Shown piece by piece: positions 50,544-58,839 of a stretch of 64,000 bases of DNA. This DNA is from Micromonospora sp. WMMA1947 (lineage in GTDB: Bacteria; Actinomycetota; Actinomycetes; Mycobacteriales; Micromonosporaceae). The translations under genes were made by a program, and so were the position numbers. Numbering within the stretch: position 1 is the first letter of the stretch; the number at the start of each line of letters is the position of its first letter. The notes below the pieces were generated by a model. That model was given only the letters and a program-made list of their open reading frames with translations. It did no database searches and was not told the DNA's origin. The DNA lies in NCBI RefSeq assembly GCF_027497355.1, contig NZ_CP114909.1:2914001-2978000 (forward strand). Reading direction: 5' to 3'.

Positions 50544-51415
50544 CCGCCGCCGCCGAGCCGTGGGTGGCCGGTCCGGGTGCCGGGGAGGGCCTGTGGCGGC
50601 CCACCTCCGGCTGCGGGCCGGACTGCCTTCCGCCGCTCGCCGCCCCGGACGTGTCGCGGCTGCGCCGGGCGGGACGGCTGCTCGGCGTACTCGGCATGCT
50701 GCTGGCCGGGGCGGGCCTGACCGTGCTGCTGCCGCTGCTGTCCGCCGCCCGGGGCCGGGCCGCGTTGCGGGGCTGGGCGCGGTGGACGCTGCGTACCCTC
50801 GGGGTCCGGCTGCTGGTCCGCGGCCGGGTGCCGCGCGGGCGTGCGCTGCTGGTCGCCAACCACGTCTCCTGGCTGGACGTCCTGGCGGTGCTCGCCGTGT
50901 CGCCGGTCCGGATGGTGGCGAAGCGCGAGGTCCGGAGCTGGCCGCTGGTCGGCGCGCTGGCCGCCGCGGCGGGCACCGTCTTCGTGGACCGGTCCCGGCC
51001 GCGTGACCTGCCGGCCACCGTCGCGCGGGTGGCCGGCGCGCTGCGGTCCGGGCGGTCGGTGGCGGTGTTCCCGGAGGGTACGACCTGGTGCGGCGCCGCG
51101 ACGGACTGCCGCCCGAGCCGCGGCTTCCGCCCGGCGATGTTCCAGGCCGCCGTGGCGGCGGGCGCTCCGGTGGTGCCGCTGCGCATCGGCTACCGGTACG
51201 CGGGTGATCCGAGCACCCTGCCCGCCTTCCTCGGTGCGGAGACGCTCTGGGCGTCGGGACGCCGGGTGCTCGCCGCCCGGGACCTGACCGCGTCGGTGAC
51301 GGTGAGCGCCGCGCTGCACCCGGCCGAGGGCGCGGACCGCAGGTCGCTGGCCCGGATCGCCGAGGCCGCCGTCCATCCGGCCCTCGACCCCTGCTCGCGC
51401 CACCGCTCGACCTGA
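50540..51415 (+). CDS. PlsC-type lysophospholipid/lyso-ornithine-lipid acyltransferase
   Basis: A 291-residue acyltransferase with a membrane helix near the N terminus (LLGVLGMLLAGAGLTVLLPLL) and the PlsC motifs NHVSWLDVLA (H-x4-D catalytic), FVDRSRPRD and VFPEGTTWCG, then APVVPLRIGY. Coupled to the OlsB-like gene by a 4-bp overlap, it is the natural candidate for OlsA, which adds the ester-linked second chain to lyso-ornithine lipid. On its own sequence it could equally be a glycerophospholipid acyltransferase. Confidence 0.85.
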   Translation: MTAAAEPWVAGPGAGEGLWRPTSGCGPDCLPPLAAPDVSRLRRAGRLLGVLGMLLAGAGLTVLLPLLSAARGRAALRGWARWTLRTLGVRLLVRGRVPRGRALLVANHVSWLDVLAVLAVSPVRMVAKREVRSWPLVGALAAAAGTVFVDRSRPRDLPATVARVAGALRSGRSVAVFPEGTTWCGAATDCRPSRGFRPAMFQAAVAAGAPVVPLRIGYRYAGDPSTLPAFLGAETLWASGRRVLAARDLTASVTVSAALHPAEGADRRSLARIAEAAVHPALDPCSRHRST

Positions 51416-51450
51416 CAGCCTGACCTGCGGCCGTCAGGGACGCGACACAG

Positions 51451-51493
51451 TCGCGATAGTGTCTTGTTCAGTCGCGATGTATCGCGTTATGCT
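51451..51493 (+). promoter_or_regulatory. promoter with embedded palindrome before the DUF4097-PadR operon
   Basis: TTGTTC (51464-51469) and TATGCT (51488-51493) are 18 bases apart and look like a primary-sigma promoter. Between them lies the perfect palindrome CGCGAT-GT-ATCGCG (51473-51486), and another TCGCGATA word stands upstream (51451-51458). A dimeric repressor bound there would block RNA polymerase; the PadR protein encoded by the operon is the obvious candidate. Confidence 0.65.
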
Positions 51494-51546
51494 CCTCGCA
51501 ACACCGGGTGTGCCGTGGGTCGGCACGCCGACGAGGGGAGCGTGTC

Positions 51547-52377
51547 ATGGCCAACTGGACGGTCGAGAGCCCGCAGCGGATCACCGTGGACGAGCCGATC
51601 ACCCGGCTCGACGCCGAACTGATCAGCGGCCGGCTCAACGTGGTCGGCGCCGACGGTCCGGCCCGGGTGGACGTGACCCGGGTCAGCAGCCGGCCGCTCC
51701 TCGTCGAGGTCCGCGACGGGCGGCTGACGATCCGGCACAAGCGCAAGCCCGGCCTGTTCGGCATCTTCTCCTGGTTCGGCAACCGGATCCGGGCCGAGGT
51801 GTCGGTAGCGGTTCCGCCGGACGTGCTCGCCACCCTGTCGGTGGTCAGCGGCGCGCTCGTCGCCTCCGGGCTGCGCCGGGAGACCCGGGTCGACGTGACC
51901 TCCGGGCAGGTCACGCTGCGCGGGCTGCGGGGACGCACCAGCGCGAAGGTCATCTCCGGGCCGGTCGAGGCGCTCGGCATCGGCGGCGACCTGGACCTGG
52001 AGACGGTCTCCGGTGAGCTGATCCTGGCCGACAGCGCGCCCGAGCGGGTCCGCGCCCACGCCGTCTCCGGCTCGATCACCTGCGACCTGGACAACCCGCG
52101 CGGCAGCGAGATCCGGCTCAGCGCCATCTCCGGCAGCATCACCGTGCGGGTCCGTGAGGACAGCGACCTCACCGTGCACCTGCACACCACCTCCGGCAAG
52201 ATCACCAGCGGCTTCCCGCAGGTGGACAGCGGTGGGCGCGGGCTCGGCTCGATCAAGGACAGCCACGGTGTGCTCGGCGGGGGTGCGGGTAGGCTCTGGG
52301 CCTCCGCGACCTCCGGCAGCATCGCGCTGCTCGCCCGCCCGGTCGCGCCCGCCGACCATGTGGAGGACGTGCCGTGA
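51547..52377 (+). CDS. DUF4097 beta-strand-repeat protein
   Basis: A 276-residue protein of repeating beta strands with the DUF4097/adhesin-like pattern: VTSGQVTLRGLRGRTSAKVI, ETVSGELILADSAP, HAVSGSITCDLDN, SAISGSITVRV and ATSGSIALLARP, each turn carrying a S-G-S/x-I/V step as in a beta-helix. No signal peptide, so it is cytoplasmic. The family is commonly paired with regulators or sensors of envelope stress in Gram-positives; here it is coupled to PadR by a GTGA overlap. Molecular function unknown. Confidence 0.85.
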   Translation: MANWTVESPQRITVDEPITRLDAELISGRLNVVGADGPARVDVTRVSSRPLLVEVRDGRLTIRHKRKPGLFGIFSWFGNRIRAEVSVAVPPDVLATLSVVSGALVASGLRRETRVDVTSGQVTLRGLRGRTSAKVISGPVEALGIGGDLDLETVSGELILADSAPERVRAHAVSGSITCDLDNPRGSEIRLSAISGSITVRVREDSDLTVHLHTTSGKITSGFPQVDSGGRGLGSIKDSHGVLGGGAGRLWASATSGSIALLARPVAPADHVEDVP

Positions 52378-52991
52378 CCGCGGTGTTCAGCCACGGCCGG
52401 CTCCGGCTCTACCTGCTGAAGCTGCTCGACGACGGCCCGAAGCACGGCTACGAGCTGATCCGTCTGCTGGAGGAGCGCTTCCTCGGCCTGTACGCACCAA
52501 GCGCCGGCACCATCTACCCCCGCCTGCAGCGGCTGGAGGCGGAAGGGCTGGTCACGCACACCGCAGCGGGCGGACGCAAGGTCTACGAGATCACCGAGGC
52601 GGGCCGCGCCGAACTGCGGCAGCGCGCCGACGAGCTGTCGACGCTGGAGAGCGACATCGGCGCCGCCGTCGAGGACCTCTCCGCGTTGGCCGGGGAGATC
52701 CGTACCGAGGTGCGCGGATCGGTGCGCGACCTGAAGCGGGAGCTGCGCGAGGTGGCCCGCCAGACCCGGCAGGGCGGCTGGACGGCGTCCACCGCCCGGC
52801 CGGCGACCGGCGAGGGCCCGGCCCGTCCGGACGACTCGCCGCTGCTCGCCGACTTCGACAAGCGGCTGGCCGCGTTCACGGTCGAGGTCGGGGCGCTGGT
52901 CCGGGCCCGGCGGCTGAGCGACAACCAGCTCCGTACCGCGATCCGGCTGCTCGACGGCGCGCTGGAGGGCCTGCGGCGACTGCTCCGCTGA
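52374..52991 (+). CDS. PadR-family transcriptional regulator
   Basis: A 205-residue PadR repressor. The N-terminal winged helix has the diagnostic LRLYLLKLLDDGPKHGYELI, SAGTIYPRLQRLEAEGLV and the wing GGRKVYEITEAGRAEL. A C-terminal helical region of about 100 residues (VRDLKRELREVARQTRQGG) should dimerise. GTG 52374 overlaps the DUF4097 stop. It probably autoregulates the operon through the palindrome in the promoter; the inducing signal is unknown. Confidence 0.92.
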   Translation: MTAVFSHGRLRLYLLKLLDDGPKHGYELIRLLEERFLGLYAPSAGTIYPRLQRLEAEGLVTHTAAGGRKVYEITEAGRAELRQRADELSTLESDIGAAVEDLSALAGEIRTEVRGSVRDLKRELREVARQTRQGGWTASTARPATGEGPARPDDSPLLADFDKRLAAFTVEVGALVRARRLSDNQLRTAIRLLDGALEGLRRLLR

Positions 52992-52993
52992 TC

Positions 52994-53011
52994 TCACAGG
53001 TTGTTTCCAGG
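52994..53011 (+). promoter_or_regulatory. candidate response-regulator direct repeat before the two-component operon
   Basis: TCACAGG (52994-53000) and TTCCAGG (53005-53011) are spaced by exactly 11 bp, one helical turn, which is the usual layout for OmpR-class regulators. A matching pair stands before htrA at 55323-55340. Confidence 0.5.
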
Positions 53012-53043
53012 GAGCACCCAGCGCGGCCGCAGCCGGAGCGCGG

Positions 53044-53757
53044 ATGATGGGTGACATGGCGGCTACCCAGACCGAGGCTCGGCTTCTCGTCGTCGAGGAC
53101 GACCCCAACATCCTCGAACTGCTCTCCGCGAGCCTGCGCTTCGCGGGCTTCGACGTGGCCACCGCGACCAGCGGCAGTGCCGCGCTGAACGCCGCCAAGG
53201 ACCACCGGCCCGACCTGGTGGTGCTCGACGTGATGCTGCCCGACCTGGACGGCTTCGAGGTCATCCGGATGCTGCGCGAGGGCGGTACGCGTACCCCGGT
53301 GGTCTTCCTGACCGCGCGGGACGCCACCGACGACAAGATCCGTGGGCTCACCCTGGGCGGCGACGACTACGTCACCAAGCCGTTCAGCCTGGAGGAGCTG
53401 ACCGCCCGGATCCGGGCCGTGCTGCGGCGTACCGCGACCGGCGACCAGACTCCCTCCCGGCTCACCTTCGCCGACCTGGAACTGGACGAGGAGACCCACG
53501 AGGTGCACCGGGCCGGCCAGCGCGTACAGCTGTCGCCGACCGAGTTCAAGCTGCTGCGCTACCTGATGCTCAACGCCAACCGGGTGCTCAGCAAGGCGCA
53601 GATCCTCGACCACGTCTGGAACTACGACTTCCGGGGTGACGACAACATCGTCGAGTCCTACATCTCGTACCTGCGGCGCAAGGTCGACAACACCCAGCCC
53701 CGGCTGATCCACACGCTCCGGGGAGTGGGATACGTGCTCCGCAAGCCGGCGGCGTGA
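53044..53757 (+). CDS. OmpR/PhoB-family response regulator
   Basis: A 237-residue regulator. The receiver domain has LLVVEDDPNI, the phosphorylation site D62 in VVLDVMLPDLDG and the conserved Lys in YVTKPFSLEEL. The winged-helix effector (about 140-235) reads LSPTEFKLLRYLMLNANRVL, FRGDDNIVESYISYLRRKVD and TLRGVGYVLRKP. Its GTGA overlap with the kinase gene shows the partnership. ATG 53044 has GGAG 5 bases before; in-frame ATGs at 53047 and 53056 are alternatives. Direct repeats upstream suggest autoregulation. Confidence 0.94.
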   Translation: MMGDMAATQTEARLLVVEDDPNILELLSASLRFAGFDVATATSGSAALNAAKDHRPDLVVLDVMLPDLDGFEVIRMLREGGTRTPVVFLTARDATDDKIRGLTLGGDDYVTKPFSLEELTARIRAVLRRTATGDQTPSRLTFADLELDEETHEVHRAGQRVQLSPTEFKLLRYLMLNANRVLSKAQILDHVWNYDFRGDDNIVESYISYLRRKVDNTQPRLIHTLRGVGYVLRKPAA

Positions 53758-55310
53758 ACGTCGTCCACGACGCGAAGGGCAGGCTGCGTAGCGTCCCGCT
53801 CCGGCTGAAGCTCGTCGCCGCGGTCCTCGCGCTCGTGGCTGTGGCGCTGGTGGTGATCAGCGGTCTGACGGCGTTCCTGCTGCGGAACTACCTGATCGGG
53901 CAGGCGGACGACCAGCTCCGCGGCGGCGCGTACACGGTGGCCAACACGCTCGACAGGGCCGGCGGCGGCCCGATCAAGATCACCATTCCGTCGGACTACG
54001 TGGCGTCCACCGTGGCGCCCGGCGAGTTGCCCGATGAGCCGAGGCGCTACGAGGGCCTGCGCGACGAGGAACTGCCCCGGTTCCCCGCCGACTACGCGGG
54101 CTACCAGGAGCGGGTGGGCGACCCGTTCACCGTGCGCTCCGAGGACGGCCGCAGCCGGTGGCGGATGCTCTACACCGCCCTGCCCGACGGGCGGATCATC
54201 GCGTTCGGGCAGCACCTCACCGGCATCGACTCCGCGGTCGGCCGGCTGGTGTGGATAGACCTCCTGGTCGGTGGCGCGGTGCTGATCTCGCTGGCGTCCG
54301 TCGGCGCCGGGATCGTGCGTACCAGCCTGAAGCCGCTGGTGGAGATAGAGCGTACGGCGGCCGCCATCGCCGGCGGTGACCTGACCCGGCGGGTGCCCGA
54401 CCCGGAGGAGGGGCGGTCGTGCCCGACCTCTGAGCTGGGCCGCCTGTCCCGGGCGCTCAACGCCATGCTGGCCCAGATCGAGGCCGCGTTCACCGCGCGG
54501 GCCGCCTCCGAGGCGGCGGCGCGCAGCGCCGAGATGGGCGCGCGGGACGCCGCCGCGTATGCGCAGGCGTCGGAGGCGCGGGCCCGCCGGTCCGAGGAGC
54601 GGATGCGGCAGTTCATCGCCGACGCCTCGCACGAGCTGCGCACGCCGCTGACCACCATCCGGGGCTTCGCCGAGCTGTACCGGCAGGGCGCGGCGCGGGC
54701 GCCGGAGCAGACCGCCGACCTGCTGCGCCGCATCGAGGACGAGGCGTCCCGGATGGGTCTGCTGGTGGAGGACCTGCTGCTGCTGGCGCGGATGGACCGG
54801 GAACGGCCGATCGCGCTGGCCCCGGTCGAGCTGCCGGTGCTGGCCTCGGACGCGGTGGAGGCGGCCCGGGTGGTCGCCCCGGACCGGCGGATCGAGCTGG
54901 AGCGGGAGCCGGGCGCCGGCCCGCTGGTGGTGCTCGGCGACGACGCGCGCCTGCGTCAGGTGATCGGCAACCTGATGACGAACGCGCTCACCCACACCCC
55001 GCCGGACGCGTCGGTGACGCTGCGGCTGCGGGCGGAGGCGGGCAACCTCGCCGTGGTGGAGGTGGCGGACACCGGTCCCGGGCTCACCCCGGAGCAGGCC
55101 GAGCGGGTCTTCGAGCGGTTCTACCGGGTGGACGCCGCGCGTACCCGCCGGGCCGGCGGACCGATCAGCACCGGCCTCGGCCTGGCCATCGTGGCGGCGC
55201 TCGTCGCCGCGCACCACGGCACCGTCGAGGTGGCGGAGACGCCGGGCGGCGGGGCGACGTTCCGGGTGAAGCTGCCGCTGCTGCCGGAGGCGCCCGAGCC
55301 GGGCGAGTGA
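53754..55310 (+). CDS. HAMP-containing sensor histidine kinase
   Basis: A 518-residue membrane kinase. A first helix (LVAAVLALVAVALVVISGL), an extracytoplasmic sensor region of about 130 residues, a second helix (LVGGAVLISLASVGAGIV), a HAMP linker, then HisKA with ADASHELRTPLTTIRGF (His293) and an ATPase domain with NLMTNALTHTPP, VADTGPGLTPEQ and TGLGLAIVAAL. An Ala/Arg-rich coiled segment of about 50 residues separates HAMP and HisKA. The sensed signal is unknown, but the following HtrA protease suggests envelope or protein-folding stress. Confidence 0.94.
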   Translation: MNVVHDAKGRLRSVPLRLKLVAAVLALVAVALVVISGLTAFLLRNYLIGQADDQLRGGAYTVANTLDRAGGGPIKITIPSDYVASTVAPGELPDEPRRYEGLRDEELPRFPADYAGYQERVGDPFTVRSEDGRSRWRMLYTALPDGRIIAFGQHLTGIDSAVGRLVWIDLLVGGAVLISLASVGAGIVRTSLKPLVEIERTAAAIAGGDLTRRVPDPEEGRSCPTSELGRLSRALNAMLAQIEAAFTARAASEAAARSAEMGARDAAAYAQASEARARRSEERMRQFIADASHELRTPLTTIRGFAELYRQGAARAPEQTADLLRRIEDEASRMGLLVEDLLLLARMDRERPIALAPVELPVLASDAVEAARVVAPDRRIELEREPGAGPLVVLGDDARLRQVIGNLMTNALTHTPPDASVTLRLRAEAGNLAVVEVADTGPGLTPEQAERVFERFYRVDAARTRRAGGPISTGLGLAIVAALVAAHHGTVEVAETPGGGATFRVKLPLLPEAPEPGE

Positions 55311-55322
55311 CATTCAGAAAAC

Positions 55323-55340
55323 TTCCAGGCGGATTCCAGG
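55323..55340 (+). promoter_or_regulatory. candidate response-regulator direct repeat before htrA
   Basis: Two exact TTCCAGG words (55323-55329 and 55334-55340) with an 11-bp period lie between the kinase stop and the htrA start. They match the pair before the response-regulator gene, so htrA is a likely direct target. Confidence 0.55.
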
Positions 55341-55372
55341 CTGGTGACAGTGCTACGGGGAAAGCTGGTGAC

Positions 55373-56833
55373 ATGACCGACCACGAGACCGATCCGCAGC
55401 GGTCGCCGGCCCCCGCCGACGCCGAGCCGTCGCACCACACCGCCGAGCTGCCCCGCGTCGAGAGCGGGACGTCGGACTCCTCCAGCAACCCGGCCGCGGC
55501 GTCGGTTCCGGCCGACTCCCCGGCCGCCGGAACCAGCACGCCCGCCGGGCCGTACCCGCCGCAGCCGGCGACGCCGTCCGCGCCGCCGTATCCGGCCTCG
55601 GGGCAGCCGCACCCCTGGTACGGGCAGCAGCAGGGCGGCTGGAACCAGCAGGCCACCTCGGGCTACCCGTCCACCCAGCACGGCGGGCCGGTCCCGTCGT
55701 ACCAGGCTCAGCCGTACCAGACGCAGCAGGGCTACCAGTCGTACCAGCCCGGGCAGCCGATGCCGCAGTGGGGCCAGCAGCAGCCGCCGCGGCCCAGCCG
55801 GGCCGGGAAGATCGTCGGCGCGGGCGCGCTGGCACTGGCGCTGATGTTCGGCTCCGGCGTGGCGGGTGGCGCCCTCGCTCTCGGGCTCAACGGGGACGGG
55901 CCCACCCGCACCTACTCGGCCGCTCCGGTGATCAACAGCGCCGACCTGCCCAAGATCGCGGCCTCCGTCCAGGACAGCATCGTCACGATCATGACGGGCA
56001 GCGGTGAGGGCTCCGGGGTGATCCTCAGCGCCGACGGGTTCGTGCTCACCAACAACCACGTGGTCGCCGGCGGCGGCGACACCGTCCGCGTGGTCTTCGC
56101 CAACGGCAAGAGCGCCTCCGCGAAGGTCGTCGGCACCGACCCGAAGACCGACCTGGCGGTGGTCCAGGCCAGCGGCGTCAGCGACCTGAAGGCGGCCAAG
56201 TTCGGCGACAGCGACGCCATGCAGGTCGGTGACCAGGTGCTCGCCCTGGGCAGCCCGCTCGGCCTCCAGGGCTCGGTCACCGCCGGCATCCTCAGCGCCC
56301 GCGACCGCACCATCCAGGCGGGCGGCGGCCAGCAGCAGAACCCGCAGCAGGGCGCGAGCTCGATCTCCGGCCTCCTGCAGACCGACGCCCCGATCAACCC
56401 GGGCAACTCCGGCGGCGCGCTGGTGAACACCCGGGGTGAGGTCATCGGCATCAACACCGCCATCGCCACCGCCGGACAGGGCAGCACCGGGAACATCGGC
56501 GTGGGCTTCGCCATCCCGAGCAACAAGGCCAAGGACGTGGCCGAGAAGCTCCAGCGCGGCGAGAAGATCAGCCACCCCTCGCTCGGGGTGAGCGTGAACG
56601 GCGCCGAGGACGGCGGAGCGCTCGTCGCCGCCGTCACGCCCGGCAGCCCCGCCGAGAAGGCCGGGCTCCAGCGCGGCGACGTGATCACCAAGTTCGGCGA
56701 CAAGGTGATCAACGATTCGAACGACCTGGTCGGCGCCGTGCAGGCCGGCAAGGTCGGTGACCGGGTCGAGGTGCAGTACAAGCGAAACGGATCCAGCGAG
56801 AGCGCAACCGTGACGCTCGCCGAGACGTCGTAG
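55373..56833 (+). CDS. HtrA/DegP-like membrane-anchored serine protease with PDZ domain
   Basis: A 486-residue protease. A long cytoplasmic N terminus rich in Pro, Gln, Tyr and Gly (about 1-140) precedes one membrane helix (GAGALALALMFGSGVAGGA), so the trypsin-like domain is outside. The triad is visible: His229 in LTNNHVVAGG, Asp260 in KTDLAVV and Ser346 in NPGNSGGAL. One PDZ domain closes the protein (GALVAAVTPGSPAEKAGL). It would degrade or refold damaged envelope proteins. ATG 55373 is used; the frame also opens at GTG 55307, overlapping the kinase stop. Confidence 0.93.
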   Translation: MTDHETDPQRSPAPADAEPSHHTAELPRVESGTSDSSSNPAAASVPADSPAAGTSTPAGPYPPQPATPSAPPYPASGQPHPWYGQQQGGWNQQATSGYPSTQHGGPVPSYQAQPYQTQQGYQSYQPGQPMPQWGQQQPPRPSRAGKIVGAGALALALMFGSGVAGGALALGLNGDGPTRTYSAAPVINSADLPKIAASVQDSIVTIMTGSGEGSGVILSADGFVLTNNHVVAGGGDTVRVVFANGKSASAKVVGTDPKTDLAVVQASGVSDLKAAKFGDSDAMQVGDQVLALGSPLGLQGSVTAGILSARDRTIQAGGGQQQNPQQGASSISGLLQTDAPINPGNSGGALVNTRGEVIGINTAIATAGQGSTGNIGVGFAIPSNKAKDVAEKLQRGEKISHPSLGVSVNGAEDGGALVAAVTPGSPAEKAGLQRGDVITKFGDKVINDSNDLVGAVQAGKVGDRVEVQYKRNGSSESATVTLAETS

Positions 56834-56856
56834 TCCCGAGGACCTGCCTCCCTCCT

Positions 56857-56905
56857 GGGCGGCGGGTGACGGAGCCAAGGGGGTTGGCTCCGTCACCCGC
56901 CGCCC
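56857..56905 (+). terminator. very strong hairpin terminator after htrA
   Basis: A perfect 22-bp stem (56857-56878 with 56884-56905) and 5-base G-rich loop follow the htrA stop by 23 bases. It closes the two-component/htrA transcription unit. Confidence 0.9.
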
Positions 56906-56969
56906 CTCCTCGTTTTCTCACCCGGTGCGGGTGAGCGCGCCTCACCCGCACCGTGGGCAGGCTCGGGGC

Positions 56970-57641
56970 ATGACGACCACGTCCGCCGTGCGTACCGACC
57001 AGGAGATCCAGCGCGACGTCCTCGCCGAACTGGACTGGGACGCGCAGACCCGCGCCACCGAGGTCGGCGTGACGGTCTCGCGGGGCGTCGTCACGCTCAC
57101 CGGCCAGGTGGACAGCTACGCCCGGCGCTGGGCCGTCGAGCGCTGCGCCCACCGGGTACGCGGCGTCCGGGCGGTCGCCAGTGACCTGGCCGTCGACCTG
57201 CCCGCCACGGACCTGCGTACCGACGCGGACATCGCGATCGCGGCAGGCCGGGCGCTGGAGTGGGACAGCTTCGTGCCCGCCGAGCGGCTGGACGTGACGG
57301 TGGCCGACGGCTGGGTGATGCTCCGGGGCGAGGTCGAGTTCGGCTTCCAGCGCCGTACCGCCGAGCGGGAACTGCGCCGGCTGCGGGGCGTACGCGGGGT
57401 GACGAACCTGGTCGAGGTGCGGCCCCCGGCTCCGCCGAGCGACGAGCAGAGGCGGCTCGACCTGCGCGCCCTGCTGCTGCGGCGCACCGGGACCGATCGG
57501 ATCGACGCCCGGGTCGACGGGGACACGGTGGTGCTCGACGGCGCGGTGAGCGCCTGGTGGCAGCGGGAGGACGCGGAACGGGCCGCCTGGGCGCTGCCCG
57601 GCGTACGGGAGGTGCACGTCGGGATCGTGGTGTCCGGCTGA
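56970..57641 (+). CDS. triple BON-domain protein
   Basis: A 223-residue protein made of three BON domains: about 10-75 (EIQRDVLAELDWDAQT, VTLTGQVDSYARRWAVE), about 85-150 (ALEWDSFVPAERLDVTVADG, VMLRGEVEFGFQRRTAE) and about 158-222 (DGAVSAWWQREDAERAAWAL). The third differs most. BON domains occur in OsmY-like stress proteins and are thought to bind membranes; no signal peptide is present here, so it is cytoplasmic. The start ATG 56970 has no strong ribosome site. Possibly linked to the preceding stress locus by position only. Confidence 0.87.
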   Translation: MTTTSAVRTDQEIQRDVLAELDWDAQTRATEVGVTVSRGVVTLTGQVDSYARRWAVERCAHRVRGVRAVASDLAVDLPATDLRTDADIAIAAGRALEWDSFVPAERLDVTVADGWVMLRGEVEFGFQRRTAERELRRLRGVRGVTNLVEVRPPAPPSDEQRRLDLRALLLRRTGTDRIDARVDGDTVVLDGAVSAWWQREDAERAAWALPGVREVHVGIVVSG

Positions 57642-57716
57642 CCGGTGTCGTTTACCGCGGGCCGGGCCGGGAACCCGCGCGCAGCGGGGTACGCCGGGGA
57701 CCGACGGGGAGGACTC

Positions 57717-58835
57717 GTGGCCGTGAACCAGCAGTCCCCGGAGCGCGCCCGGGCCGGGCCGCTGCGGATCGCCATGGTGGTGCCGCCGTGGCTGTCGGTG
57801 CCGCCGCCCGGCTACGGCGGTCTGGAGACAGTGGTGGCGGGCCTCGTCGACGCGCTCGTCGACAGGGGACACCGCGTCACGCTGTTCGGCGCCGGGACCG
57901 AGCACGGCACCGCCGCCGACTTCGTCTCCACCTGCGACGACCTCCAGTACGAGCGGATGGGCGAGTCGCTGCCCGAACTGGCGCATCTCGCTCACGTGGA
58001 CCGCCTGGTCGACCCGGCCGCCTTCGACCTGATCCACGACCACACCACGATCGGCCCGCTGGTGGCCGGCCGCCGCCGGGTGCCCACCGTGGCCACCGTG
58101 CACGGCAACCCGGTCGGGGAGTACGGCACGGTGCTCGGCAACACCGACCGGGGGGTGGGGCTGGTCGCGATCTCGCACACCCAGCGCCGGGCCAACCCGG
58201 GTCTGCCCTGGGCCGGCACGGTGCACAACGCGATGCCGCTGCGGGACATCCCCCGCAAGCGCAGCCCCGGCGCGGGCCCGGTGCTCTGGCTGGCCCGGTT
58301 CAGCCCGGACAAGGGCCCGGACGTGGCGATCGCGGCCTGCCGCGCGGCCGGGTTGCCGCTCACGCTCGCGGGCAAGAGCAACGAACCGGCCGAGCGCCGC
58401 TACCTGGAACAGGTGGTCCGGCCGCTGCTCGGCGACGACGTGACACTCGTGGTGAACGCGGACCGGGCGACGGCGTTGCGGCTGCTGCTGGACGCGCGTT
58501 GCCTGATCATGCCGATCCAGTGGGCGGAGCCGTTCGGCATGGTGATGGTGGAGGCGATGGCGACCGGTACACCGGTGGTGGCGCTGGGCCGCGGCGCGGT
58601 GCCGGAGCTGGTCCGCGACGGGGTCACCGGTTTCGTCTGCGAGCACCCCGGCGAGCTGCCGGCGGCGTTGCGGGCGGCGGCTGACCTGGACCCGGCGGAC
58701 TGCGTGGCGCACGTGGGGGAGAACTTCTCGGTGGAGCGGATGGCCGCCGACTACGAGGCTGTCTACCGGGGCTTCCTCGCCGCGCGGGCGCCCGCACGGG
58801 CACCCCTGGCGGTGGCGCCGGCCGTCGCCGGGTGA
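57717..58835 (+). CDS. GT4-family glycosyltransferase
   Basis: A 372-residue GT-B enzyme opening with IAMVVPPWLSVPPPGYGGLE, the UDP- or GDP-sugar glycosyltransferase glycine loop, then DLIHDHTTIGP and a donor domain with LWLARFSPDKGPDVAI and the E-x7-E motif EPFGMVMVEAMATGTPVVAL. GTG 57717 has GGGGAGGA before it; GTG 57723 is close. Distinct from the GT4 gene at 3757: the donor-domain motif here follows the MPIQWAEPFG type. Substrates are unknown. Confidence 0.88.
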   Translation: MAVNQQSPERARAGPLRIAMVVPPWLSVPPPGYGGLETVVAGLVDALVDRGHRVTLFGAGTEHGTAADFVSTCDDLQYERMGESLPELAHLAHVDRLVDPAAFDLIHDHTTIGPLVAGRRRVPTVATVHGNPVGEYGTVLGNTDRGVGLVAISHTQRRANPGLPWAGTVHNAMPLRDIPRKRSPGAGPVLWLARFSPDKGPDVAIAACRAAGLPLTLAGKSNEPAERRYLEQVVRPLLGDDVTLVVNADRATALRLLLDARCLIMPIQWAEPFGMVMVEAMATGTPVVALGRGAVPELVRDGVTGFVCEHPGELPAALRAAADLDPADCVAHVGENFSVERMAADYEAVYRGFLAARAPARAPLAVAPAVAG

Positions 58836-58839
58836 GCCG

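Noticed and set aside
55880..56420. HtrA considered as a phage or transferred gene because of its Gln/Tyr-rich N terminus
   Set aside because: Such cytoplasmic Pro/Gln/Tyr-rich regions are normal in actinobacterial HtrA proteins, and base use matches the surroundings.
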